DNA of 64,000 nucleotides from Burkholderiales bacterium (lineage in GTDB: Bacteria; Pseudomonadota; Gammaproteobacteria; Burkholderiales; Burkholderiaceae_C). The notes below the pieces were generated by a model. The model was not told the DNA's origin and searched no databases. It was given only the letters and a program-made list of their open reading frames with translations. Below, piece after piece: positions 25,937 through 33,602 of the stretch (within the stretch, counting starts at the first letter, position 1; each line of letters begins with the position of its first letter). The DNA lies in NCBI GenBank assembly GCA_003963075.1, contig RXJV01000036.1, positions 62,001 through 126,000 of the forward strand. The letters are read 5' to 3'. A program made the translations under genes and the position numbers.

Positions 25937-28030
25937 ATGAAGCTCGGCCGCGTCGACTTCCCGCTGCCGGACATGCCGCGCCTGGGCCTGGCGGCCTTCC
26001 GCAGCCGCATCGTCTTCCACCTCGTCTTCATCGCGCTGGCGCTGGCCACGCTGGCGCTGGCCGTGGCGCTGCTGAACGAGGAGCGCCAGCGCAATGCGCA
26101 GCGATACGAGCAGACCTTCGCCAAGTCGCTGGCCGAGATCGTGGCGCAGCTGCGCCACCCGGCGGGCCAGCTGGCCCTGATGAACCCCGAGCCCTCGCAG
26201 GTGGAGGCCGGCTGGGTGGCGCCGCAGCTGCTGCCGTTCGCGGCCATCGACTTCGACGACGCCACCAAGGCGCGGCGGGCGGTGGACATGGCCGGCTGCG
26301 GGCTGCAGTACCCGGGCGGCGCCAGCCTGTGCGTGGCCGTGGGCAGCAATGCCTACGCCGGCGGCTTCGTCTACCTCGTGGCCGGCCTGGACGCGCCGCC
26401 GCTGGTGAGCCGCGAACACGGCGCCCTGGACCTCGCCGGGCTGCACCGCGTGCAGATCCGCCTGCAGCAAGGCGGCAGCGAGCAGCAGTGGCTCGCGCCC
26501 GTGGAAGCGCTGGATGCGCAGCGCGGCCAGCTGCCCGGCTTCATCGTCGACGCTAGCGACAACACCACCACCCTGCCCCGCCAGGCGCGCCCGGCGCGCG
26601 ACTTCCGCGGCTGGGTCTGGCGCGACGGCCCCTGCCTGAATGCCACCTCCAGCGCCGCCACCAGCGCGGCCGACTGCGTGCGCCGCACGACGATCTCGGT
26701 GCGCCTGCCGGTGGAGGCCTTCCGCGAGGCGCTGTTCCGCCCCGGCGGGCCGCAGTGGCCCCCGGCCGACCTGCCGCGCACCGGGCTGCGCCTGACCCTG
26801 CTCGGCCCCGGCGGCACGACGTTGTTCGACAGCGCCTCGGCCAGCGCCCAGCCACCGCTGACGCTGGCGCGGCTGTCCGGCACGCTGTCACCGGGCGAGA
26901 CCCTGCGCATCTCGCGCGGCGCCAACCTCGTCGCCCTGCTGCAAGGCGCGGACGAAACCGGCGCGCCGCCCTCGCCCTGGCTCACCACCGTGATCCAGCA
27001 GCTGCCCGCACCGGCCACGCCGCGCACCCTGCAGGCCCGCGACACGGTGACGACGCCGGCAGGCCGCTTCGACGTGGTGCTCACCGGCGACCTGCACGGC
27101 CTGGACCGCACGCTCAGTGCCAGCGCCGCTCGCCTGGCCTGGCCGGTGGGCGCGATGCTGGGCGCCCTGGCGCTGGCCTGGCTCATCATCGAGGTCGGCC
27201 TCGTGCGCCGCGTGGCGACGTTGACGAAACGCGCCGCTGCGCTGTCGCACCAGCTGCAGCAGCCGGCACAGACCCGCTTCGAGCTGGGCACGCTGGACGT
27301 GGCCGACCTGCGCGGCCGCGACGAGCTGGGCATCCTGGCCGGCACCCTGGCCGACCTGCTGCAGCACGCCCGCGACAGCCTGCGCCGCGAGCAGCTGCGC
27401 GCTGAGCGCGAGCACGACCAGTGGCATGCCGTCGGCCACGAAATCATGAGCCCGCTGCAGTCGCTGATGCTGCTGCACGGGTCGCAGGACGACCCCAGCC
27501 GCCGCTACGTGCAGCGCATGCAGCAGGCGGTGAAGGTGCTCTATGGCCAGGCCTCACCCAGCGAGGCCCTCGCCGCCGCGACGCTGGCCACGGGTCAGCT
27601 GGACCTGGACGCCTTCCTGCGGCAGGTGGCCGAGAACGCGGCCTATGCCGGCATCGCCGACGTGGCCTACACGCCGGCGTCCGAGCCCGTCTGGGTGCAG
27701 GCCGACGAGTACCCGCTGGAAGACGCCATCACCCACGTGCTGACCAACGCCGACCGCTACCGCGTGCCGGGCTCGCCCATCACGCTAACGCTGCGGGTGG
27801 ACGGCGAGCTGGCCGTGGTGGACCTGCACAACCAGGGCCCGCAAATCCCCGAGGGCCAGCTCGCGCGCATCTTCGACTACGGCGTCAGCGACGCCGAGCC
27901 GCAGGACGGCCAGCGGCGCGGGCAGGGGCTGTTTGTCGCCAAGACCTACCTCGCCAAGATGGGCGGCAGCATCGCGGCGCGCAATGTGGCGGATGGCGTG
28001 GTGTTCGAGATCGCGCTGCGGCGAGCCTAG
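25937..28030 (+). CDS. Membrane sensor histidine kinase
   Basis: A 697-aa kinase with two membrane segments (about 25-45 and 395-415) around a large periplasmic region of some 350 residues. A HAMP-like linker and coiled coil follow. The phosphorylation site is H501 in GHEIMSPLQ, and the ATPase domain is at about 560-697 with N-box HVLTNADRY and G2-type GQGLFVAK. The G1 box is unusual (VDLHNQGPQIP), a variant seen in some kinases. It phosphorylates the response regulator encoded 8 nt upstream. The periplasmic domain is not recognised, so the signal is unknown. Confidence 0.9.
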   Translation: MKLGRVDFPLPDMPRLGLAAFRSRIVFHLVFIALALATLALAVALLNEERQRNAQRYEQTFAKSLAEIVAQLRHPAGQLALMNPEPSQVEAGWVAPQLLPFAAIDFDDATKARRAVDMAGCGLQYPGGASLCVAVGSNAYAGGFVYLVAGLDAPPLVSREHGALDLAGLHRVQIRLQQGGSEQQWLAPVEALDAQRGQLPGFIVDASDNTTTLPRQARPARDFRGWVWRDGPCLNATSSAATSAADCVRRTTISVRLPVEAFREALFRPGGPQWPPADLPRTGLRLTLLGPGGTTLFDSASASAQPPLTLARLSGTLSPGETLRISRGANLVALLQGADETGAPPSPWLTTVIQQLPAPATPRTLQARDTVTTPAGRFDVVLTGDLHGLDRTLSASAARLAWPVGAMLGALALAWLIIEVGLVRRVATLTKRAAALSHQLQQPAQTRFELGTLDVADLRGRDELGILAGTLADLLQHARDSLRREQLRAEREHDQWHAVGHEIMSPLQSLMLLHGSQDDPSRRYVQRMQQAVKVLYGQASPSEALAAATLATGQLDLDAFLRQVAENAAYAGIADVAYTPASEPVWVQADEYPLEDAITHVLTNADRYRVPGSPITLTLRVDGELAVVDLHNQGPQIPEGQLARIFDYGVSDAEPQDGQRRGQGLFVAKTYLAKMGGSIAARNVADGVVFEIALRRA

Positions 28031-28043
28031 GCTGAGTCCTGGC

Positions 28044-28367
28044 TTAGCCCTGCCGCACCCGCTCCAGCAGGCTGCGCACCGCCAGCTCGGAGTTCAGCGA
28101 CTGCTCCAGCGGTGCCCGCACCAGGCCGGCGTGGGCGTACTGCAGGTTTTCGTAGACCTCGGAGGCGGCGGGGAAGTGGTCCAGCAGTTGGGGCAGGGCC
28201 GGGTGGCCCTGGTGCTGGGCGAGCTCGGCGCTGAGCTTGTCGACCAGCAGCCGGTACTGGTGGGGGTCGGCCGCCTGGGCGCGGGCTTCGATGGCCTGCA
28301 GCAGATGGGCCAGGCGGACCAGGGACAACAGCTCCTGCGGGACGGTGATGCGGACAACGGCGTTCAT
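28044..28367 (-). CDS. Small hypothetical protein
   Basis: Not recognised. A 107-aa soluble protein starting MNAVVRITVPQELL at the ATG at 28367, rich in leucine helices and without cysteine motif or signal peptide. It lies on the minus strand between the kinase gene (convergent, 13-nt gap) and the divergent YkgJ-type gene, so it is probably transcribed alone. A longer frame upstream adds an arginine/cysteine-rich stretch that overlaps the divergent promoter area and is less likely. The coding call rests on consistent codon use and a protein-like composition. Confidence 0.6.
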   Translation of the reverse strand: MNAVVRITVPQELLSLVRLAHLLQAIEARAQAADPHQYRLLVDKLSAELAQHQGHPALPQLLDHFPAASEVYENLQYAHAGLVRAPLEQSLNSELAVRSLLERVRQG

Positions 28368-28468
28368 GGGCACTCTGAGAAAGCAGTTCCTGCAGGGAGA
28401 CGTGGCGCCCCGGCGGCGGATTTCAAGCGGTCCGGCCGACAATCGGGCCCAGCCTGCCTGATCCCATC

Positions 28469-28828
28469 GTGAGCGCCACCTTCGACTGCCAGAGCTGCGG
28501 CGCCTGCTGCGCCTATTTCCGCGTGTCCTTCTACTGGGCCGAGGCGGACGACGCGCCCGGCGGCACCGTGCCCGCCGCGCTGACCCAGCAGGTCAGCCCC
28601 CAGCTGCGCTGCATGGCCGGCACCGAAAGCCGGCCGGCGCGCTGCGAGGCGCTGGACGGCGAGGTCGGGCGCCAGGTGGGCTGCCGCATCTACCCGCTGC
28701 GCTCCAGCAGCTGCCGCGAGTTGCAGCCCGGCGACGACAAATGCCTGCGGGCCCGCGCGGCCCACCGGCTTGAACCCGCGGCCGGCGCCGCCATCTCCGT
28801 CGCCCCTGGACTCGCGCCAACAACCTGA
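28469..28828 (+). CDS. YkgJ-family cysteine-cluster protein
   Basis: A 119-aa protein of the zinc/iron-chelating YkgJ family. The N-terminal CQSCGACC and later CEALDG, GCRIYPLRSSSCRE and KC provide the eight-cysteine pattern expected for binding a metal cluster. The GTG at 28469 gives the family N-terminus (SATFDCQSCG). Its TGA overlaps the ATG of the metallo-beta-lactamase gene (TGATG), so translation is coupled. The biochemical role of the family is not established. Confidence 0.85.
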   Translation: MSATFDCQSCGACCAYFRVSFYWAEADDAPGGTVPAALTQQVSPQLRCMAGTESRPARCEALDGEVGRQVGCRIYPLRSSSCRELQPGDDKCLRARAAHRLEPAAGAAISVAPGLAPTT

Positions 28829-29967
28829 TGAAATCCCTGGGCCAACGCGCCACCGGCCTGCGCCTGGAACGCATGCGCGCCTCGCCGCGCTACCTGAAGA
28901 CCGACGCGGGCGAGGGGTTTCGCAACCTGCACCCGATCCAGCCCGGGCTGAAGGACCCATCCCAGCGCTTCTCGCTGTCGGACTTTCTCTGCGCGGACGG
29001 CCGCCGCAAGCCCGCGGGCCCGCTGCCGGCGGTGAACCCGCTGGACGACTGGCGCCAGCCCGCCGGCAGCGGCCTGCGCGCCACCTGGCTGGGCCACTCC
29101 ACGGTGCTGGTCGAGATCGACGGCCTGCGCGTGCTGACCGACCCGGTCTGGGGCCAGCGCGCCTCGCCCTCGCAGCTGGCCGGGCCGAAGCGCTTCCAGC
29201 CCGTGCCGCTGCGCCTCAAGCAGCTGCCGCCGCTGGACGCGGTCGTCATCTCGCACGACCACTACGACCACCTGGACATCGGCACCGTGCGCGAGCTCGT
29301 GAAGCTGCAGGCGGTGCCCTTCATCACCTCGCTCGGCGTGGGTGCCCACCTGCAGGCCTGGGGCGTGCCGCCGGAGCGCATCGTGGAGCTGGACTGGTGG
29401 GAGCCCTGGCAGCACCCGGCGGCCGAGCTGCGCATTCACGCGGCGCCGTCGCAGCATTTCTCGGGCCGCTCGCTGCGCGACCGCAACGCCACGCTGTGGT
29501 CGTCGATGGTGGTCGAGACGCCGAAGCACCGCGTGTTCTTCAGCGGCGACACCGGCCTGACGAGTGAGTACGCGGCCATCCGCGAGCACTTCGGGCCCTT
29601 CGACCTCGTGATGCTGGAGGTGGGCGCCTTCCACCCCGCCTGGGGCGACATCCACCTCGGCCCCGAGAACGCCTTGAAGGCCCTGCAGCACCTGGGCGGC
29701 GGCGCCTTCCTGCCGGTGCACTGGGGCACCTTCAACCTCGCGCTGCACGACTGGGACCAGCCCGCCGAAACCCTGCTGGCTCTCGCACCCGAGCAGGGCG
29801 CGCAGCTGCTGATGCCGCGGCTCGGCGAGCCGGTGGAGCCGGCGCACGGCGAGCGCACCGCGCCCTGGTGGCGGGCGGCGGATCAGCCCGCCAGCCCGCG
29901 CACGGCGGCTGCTGCGGCGGAGGCCAGCGGCCCGATGCCCAAGGGCGTGCCCTGGCCGCTGGACTAG
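28828..29967 (+). CDS. Metallo-beta-lactamase fold hydrolase (NAPE-PLD/UlaG-like)
   Basis: A 379-aa metal-dependent hydrolase. The metal-binding motif is SHDHYDHLD (about residues 148-156). Other fold landmarks are TWLGHSTVLVEIDG, FSGDTGLTSEY and the final LPVHWGTFNLALHDW. The substrate-binding pattern matches the N-acyl-phosphatidylethanolamine phospholipase D-like/RomA branch, so a phosphodiester or lactone substrate is possible; specificity is not visible. No clear signal peptide. It is coupled to the YkgJ-type gene by TGATG. It meets the alkylsulfatase gene tail to tail with overlapping stops (CTAG). Confidence 0.88.
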   Translation: MKSLGQRATGLRLERMRASPRYLKTDAGEGFRNLHPIQPGLKDPSQRFSLSDFLCADGRRKPAGPLPAVNPLDDWRQPAGSGLRATWLGHSTVLVEIDGLRVLTDPVWGQRASPSQLAGPKRFQPVPLRLKQLPPLDAVVISHDHYDHLDIGTVRELVKLQAVPFITSLGVGAHLQAWGVPPERIVELDWWEPWQHPAAELRIHAAPSQHFSGRSLRDRNATLWSSMVVETPKHRVFFSGDTGLTSEYAAIREHFGPFDLVMLEVGAFHPAWGDIHLGPENALKALQHLGGGAFLPVHWGTFNLALHDWDQPAETLLALAPEQGAQLLMPRLGEPVEPAHGERTAPWWRAADQPASPRTAAAAAEASGPMPKGVPWPLD

Positions 29968-31922
29968 CGCGTGACGATCGGGAAGTTGCCTGGCGCCTTG
30001 TCGATCAACGCGAGGAAGCGCAGCAGGTCGATGCGGCTGCCGCTGACCTGGATCTCGTCCGAGGTCAGCAGGTCCTTGGCGCCGGCGGTGCCGGCCATCA
30101 GGCGCACGAACAAGCCCTGGGTCAGCGTGAGCGTCGCGTTCGCATCGCGGGCCGGCTCGGCGCGGCGGTGGTGCAGCACCGCGTTCTCGATCCACAACAC
30201 GTGGCTCTCGCGGATGTCGGTCAGCACCAAGTTGATCTTGAAGTTCTTGCCCTCGGCGGCCGGGCCGTTGAGGCCGGCGGCCATGGCTTCGAGGAAGCGC
30301 TCGATGGGCGTGTGCGACAGCATGTCCAGCAAGGCAGCGCGCTTGATGCCTTGCTGCGGTGGGCCGCCACGCAGCTCGGCCGCGGCGGTGAGGTAGCTGT
30401 TGCGCCAGGTGGACGCCTCGGCCGCGTAGCCGAGCTGGTCGTAGGTGCGGGCGAGAAGCTCGCGCGCAGACTTGTTGCCGGCGTCGGCAAAGACGACGTG
30501 GTTGAGCAGCTCGGCGGCCCAGCGGTAGTCGCCCTGGTCGAAGGCCTGCTGCGCGGCGGCCACGGCTTTGTCGGCGCCCCCTGCCAGCGCCACATAGCGC
30601 TTGGCCACGTCCACCGGCGGCAGCGGGTCGAGGTGGGCCGGGTTGCCGTCGTAGGCCCCGAGGTAGAACTGGTAGACCGCCTTGACGTTGTGGCGCAGGT
30701 CGCCGTAGTAGCCGCGCGCGCCAAAGTCGGCCTGCAGTGAGGCCGGCAGCTTGATCTGGTCGGCAATCTCGTTGGGCGTCAGGCCGGCGTTGATCAGGCG
30801 CACCGTCTGGTCGTGGGTGTATTTGTAGACGTCGCGGTGGTGGCTGATGAACTCGGTGATCCGCGCATGGCCCCAGACGGGCCAGTTGTGCTGACCGACG
30901 TAAACCTCGGCGTCGCCGAGCTGGTCCAGCGCGTCCTGCAGATAGCCAGCCCAGCGCAGCGCGTCGCGCACCTTGGCGCCGCGCACCGGCAGCAGGTTGT
31001 GCATGGTCTGCGCGAGGTTCTCGGCGCCGCCGTAGACCTTCAGTGCCGGTACCGAGAAGCTCATCTCGGCCGGCGCTTCGGCGCCCGGCACGTTGTGGAA
31101 GACGATGCGCACGCCGTCGAGCACGCGCTCCTCGGTGGGCTGGGTGATCAGGTCGGTGGGCGGCAGCACGCCGACGCGGCCGTAGCCCACGCCCTTGCCC
31201 AGGCCGGTGTCGACCAGGCCACGGGCCGAGCGCTCCAGGTGCCGGCCGAACTGGTAGGCCGAGCGCCGGCCCATCGCGGTGCCGACGAGCAGGTTCTCGC
31301 TGGTGGCCTCCTCCATGAAGCCGGCGGAGGCGATGACCGGCACGCCGGCCTTGACCTGCTCGGGCGTCAGCACGCCCAGCGCGCCGCCGAAGTGGTCGGC
31401 ATGGCTGTGCGTGAAGAGCAGGGCCGTGACCGGCTTGTTGCCGAGGTGCTGGCGCGCGAAGGCGAGGGCGGCAGCGGCGGTCTCGCGGCAGGTCAGCGCG
31501 TCGACGACGATCCAGCCGGTCTTGCCTTCGATCAGCGTGATGTTGGCGATGTCGAAGCCGCGCAGCTGCCAGACCCCGTCGACCACCTTGAACAGGCCGG
31601 CCGGCACATTGAGCTTGGCGTGGCGCCAGAGGCTGGGGTTGACGGTCGGGGGCGTCTCGCCGTCGACGAACTTGAAGGCGTCCAGGTCGGTGATGACGCT
31701 GCCGTCCTCGGCCAGGATCTTGCCGGTGGCCGGGGCCACCAGGCCGCGCCGGGCCTCGTCAAAGTCCCGGGCATCGGCCAGCGACAGCGCCTGCGCGAAC
31801 GCGGCATTCGCCCGAGCCGTGGTGGCGGTGGCCTCGCCCGACGGCGCCGCGGCCGGCGGCTCGTGGCGGCTGCAGCCGGCCAGGGCCAGGGTGGCCAGCA
31901 ACGCGGCCCGGATCGTCTTCAT
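29964..31922 (-). CDS. Alkylsulfatase (SdsA-type), lipoprotein
   Basis: A 652-aa linear alkylsulfatase of the SdsA/BDS1 type, which cleaves alkyl sulfates such as SDS to alcohol and sulfate. The metallo-beta-lactamase domain holds THSHADHFGG with further ligands downstream. A dimerisation/helical domain follows, and an SCP2-like C-terminal domain (about 520-652, VLTDIRESHVLWIENAVLHH). The N-terminus has lipobox LALAGC (about Cys17), so it is probably attached to the envelope. The ATG at 31922 has GAGGAG 8 nt upstream, a strong site. It is probably a single-gene transcript. Confidence 0.93.
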   Translation of the reverse strand: MKTIRAALLATLALAGCSRHEPPAAAPSGEATATTARANAAFAQALSLADARDFDEARRGLVAPATGKILAEDGSVITDLDAFKFVDGETPPTVNPSLWRHAKLNVPAGLFKVVDGVWQLRGFDIANITLIEGKTGWIVVDALTCRETAAAALAFARQHLGNKPVTALLFTHSHADHFGGALGVLTPEQVKAGVPVIASAGFMEEATSENLLVGTAMGRRSAYQFGRHLERSARGLVDTGLGKGVGYGRVGVLPPTDLITQPTEERVLDGVRIVFHNVPGAEAPAEMSFSVPALKVYGGAENLAQTMHNLLPVRGAKVRDALRWAGYLQDALDQLGDAEVYVGQHNWPVWGHARITEFISHHRDVYKYTHDQTVRLINAGLTPNEIADQIKLPASLQADFGARGYYGDLRHNVKAVYQFYLGAYDGNPAHLDPLPPVDVAKRYVALAGGADKAVAAAQQAFDQGDYRWAAELLNHVVFADAGNKSARELLARTYDQLGYAAEASTWRNSYLTAAAELRGGPPQQGIKRAALLDMLSHTPIERFLEAMAAGLNGPAAEGKNFKINLVLTDIRESHVLWIENAVLHHRRAEPARDANATLTLTQGLFVRLMAGTAGAKDLLTSDEIQVSGSRIDLLRFLALIDKAPGNFPIVTR

Positions 31923-32042
31923 CGTCTGGTCTCCTCGGGGGTGTTTTCGGAAGCGGGCGCAGCATGTCGGCGCCGCCGCCATTCGTCCAACGCAAATTCC
32001 GCCGCGCTTGCGGCAGGGAATGCATATTGAACCTGCCCGAGC

Positions 32043-32699
32043 TCAGGCCGCGCGCCCGGCGCCCCCCAGCCCGCGGTGCACCGCCAGCGCCAGCGCCGCC
32101 CCCAGCACCTCGGCCAGCACAAAGCCCGGCGCACTGGCCGGTGCAATGCCGGCGAAGGTGTCGCTGCACAGCCGGCCCAGCACGGCGGCCGGGTTGGCAA
32201 AGGACGTGGACGCGGTGAACCAATAAGCCGCGCCGATATAGGCGGCGACCATCGCGGCGGCGCGCCCGGCCGGCGCCCGCAGGATGACCAGCAGCAGGCC
32301 GAAGGTGGCCACCGCCTCGGCCAGCCACAGGCCCGGGCCGCTGCGCACCTTGGCGGAGAGCTGCAGCAGCGGCAGCTCGAACATCGCATGCGCGAGCCAG
32401 GCCCCCAGCACCGCGCCTGCGAGCTGGGCGCCGATATAGGGCAGCAGGGCCGCGCGCGGCAGCTCGCCGCGCCAGGCCATCGCGGCGCTGACCACCGGGT
32501 TGAAATGCGCCCCGCTGAGCGGCCCGAACACCTCGATCAGCACATAGAGCCCGCCGACCGTGGCCAGGGTGTTGGCCAGCAGCGCCACCGCCGCGCTGCC
32601 GCCGGCCAGCCGCTCGGCCATCACGCCCGAGCCGATGACGACGGCCAGCAGCCCGGCCGTGCCGATCAGCTCGGCCGCCAGCCGATGCCGCAGCCGCAC
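32043..32699 (-). CDS. aqpS: Aquaporin-family channel of an arsenic operon (AqpS-like)
   Basis: A 218-aa MIP-family channel with six membrane segments and two re-entrant motifs, NPV in GAHFNPVVSAAM and NPA in SFANPAAVLGR. The first deviates from the standard NPA, as in arsenite-conducting AqpS proteins. The GTG at 32699 lies 2 nt after the arsC stop. In the arsR-arsC-aqpS order the channel lets arsenite made by ArsC leave the cell down its gradient, as known in Sinorhizobium. No ArsB or Acr3 pump gene is in the window. A longer upstream frame overlaps arsC and is not used. Confidence 0.88.
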   Translation of the reverse strand: MRLRHRLAAELIGTAGLLAVVIGSGVMAERLAGGSAAVALLANTLATVGGLYVLIEVFGPLSGAHFNPVVSAAMAWRGELPRAALLPYIGAQLAGAVLGAWLAHAMFELPLLQLSAKVRSGPGLWLAEAVATFGLLLVILRAPAGRAAAMVAAYIGAAYWFTASTSFANPAAVLGRLCSDTFAGIAPASAPGFVLAEVLGAALALAVHRGLGGAGRAA

Positions 32700-32701
32700 G
32701 C

Positions 32702-33202
32702 TCAGCTCTGCGCGATCTGCAGCAGGGCCTGCTGCAGATGCGGCTTGTTCATCGTGGCCAGCGGCAGCTGCAGCAGTTGCAGCATCCGGTAGCCCAGGGC
32801 CTGGCGGGTCAGCTCGAAGGCGCGGCGCTTGGCCTCTTCGCCCTTGACCAGGGACGGGTCCGGGAAGCCCCAGTGCACCTTGACCGGCGGCGCGCCGGCG
32901 CCGAAGAACACCGGGCAGGCCTCGGCGGCGGCGCTGTCGCACACCGTGATGACGATGGACAGCGGCGGCGCCTCGGGCGTCGCGAATTCATCCCAGCTCT
33001 TGCTGCGCATGCCGGTGGTGTCGATGCCTGCGTGGCGCAGCGCTTCCAGTGCGAAAGGGTTGACCTCGCCCCGGGGCGCACTGCCGGCGCTGTGCGCCCG
33101 CACATCGCGGCCGAGCTTCTTGGCCCAGTGGTTGAGCATGCCCTCGGCCAGCACGCTGCGGGCCGAGTTGTGGGTGCAGAGGATGAGGACGTGGGTGGTC
33201 AT
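32702..33202 (-). CDS. arsC: Arsenate reductase, LMW-phosphatase (thioredoxin) type
   Basis: A 166-aa arsenate reductase of the low-molecular-weight phosphatase fold. The P-loop CTHNSARS holds nucleophile C9 and R15, and C88 and C96 (VCDSAAAEAC) form the disulfide relay recycled by thioredoxin. HWGFPDPS carries the general-acid aspartate. It is 20 to 30 residues longer than the shortest family members at the C-terminus. It is the middle gene of the arsenic operon, 7 nt after arsR and 2 nt before aqpS. Confidence 0.92.
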   Translation of the reverse strand: MTTHVLILCTHNSARSVLAEGMLNHWAKKLGRDVRAHSAGSAPRGEVNPFALEALRHAGIDTTGMRSKSWDEFATPEAPPLSIVITVCDSAAAEACPVFFGAGAPPVKVHWGFPDPSLVKGEEAKRRAFELTRQALGYRMLQLLQLPLATMNKPHLQQALLQIAQS

Positions 33203-33209
33203 GACGGGC

Positions 33210-33530
33210 TCAGCAGCAGGCAGCGGGTGCCGCCACGGCGCAGCCGGCGCCCTGGCAGCAGTTGTCGGTCATGTAGGTGATGACCTCACTCATGCGCCCG
33301 TAGGCGGCACGGTAGATCAGGTTGCGGCTGGCGCGCTCCTGCGTCACCAGCCCGGCGTTGACCAGCTCTTTCAGATGGAAGGACAGGGTGTTGGCCGGGA
33401 TGTCCAGGCCTTCGGCCATGGTGCCGGGGGTGAGGCCCGCGTCGCCGGTGACGACCAGGGCGCGGAACACCTGCAGCCGCACCGGCTGGGCCAGCGCGGC
33501 GAGGGCCTTGATCACGTCTTGCTCATCCAT
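33210..33530 (-). CDS. arsR: ArsR-family arsenic-responsive repressor
   Basis: A 106-aa ArsR/SmtB repressor. The winged helix-turn-helix runs over about residues 5-85 (ALAQPVRLQVFRALV, IPANTLSFHLKELVNAGLV). A cysteine-rich C-terminus (NCCQGAGC and a terminal CC) could bind As(III), resembling ArsR types with C-terminal cysteine sites. It is the first gene of the operon. A perfect inverted repeat directly upstream is the likely autoregulatory operator, and its near arm stops 1 nt short of the start codon, so repression may also block ribosome access. Confidence 0.93.
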   Translation of the reverse strand: MDEQDVIKALAALAQPVRLQVFRALVVTGDAGLTPGTMAEGLDIPANTLSFHLKELVNAGLVTQERASRNLIYRAAYGRMSEVITYMTDNCCQGAGCAVAAPAACC

Positions 33531-33531
33531 A

Positions 33532-33559
33532 TTTCCAGAATACTCGAACTATCTGGAAA
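33532..33559. promoter_or_regulatory. Probable ArsR operator
   Basis: Inverted repeat TTTCCAGA (33532-33539) and TCTGGAAA (33552-33559), perfect 8-bp arms with a 12-nt spacer, immediately before the arsR ATG (33530). Position and symmetry fit an ArsR operator; a promoter -10 element must lie within or beside it, so the mRNA leader is very short. Confidence 0.75.
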
Positions 33560-33602
33560 GGGAAACCCCCGGCCCTCACCCCCGGGGTTGCGCCGGCGCC
33601 GG

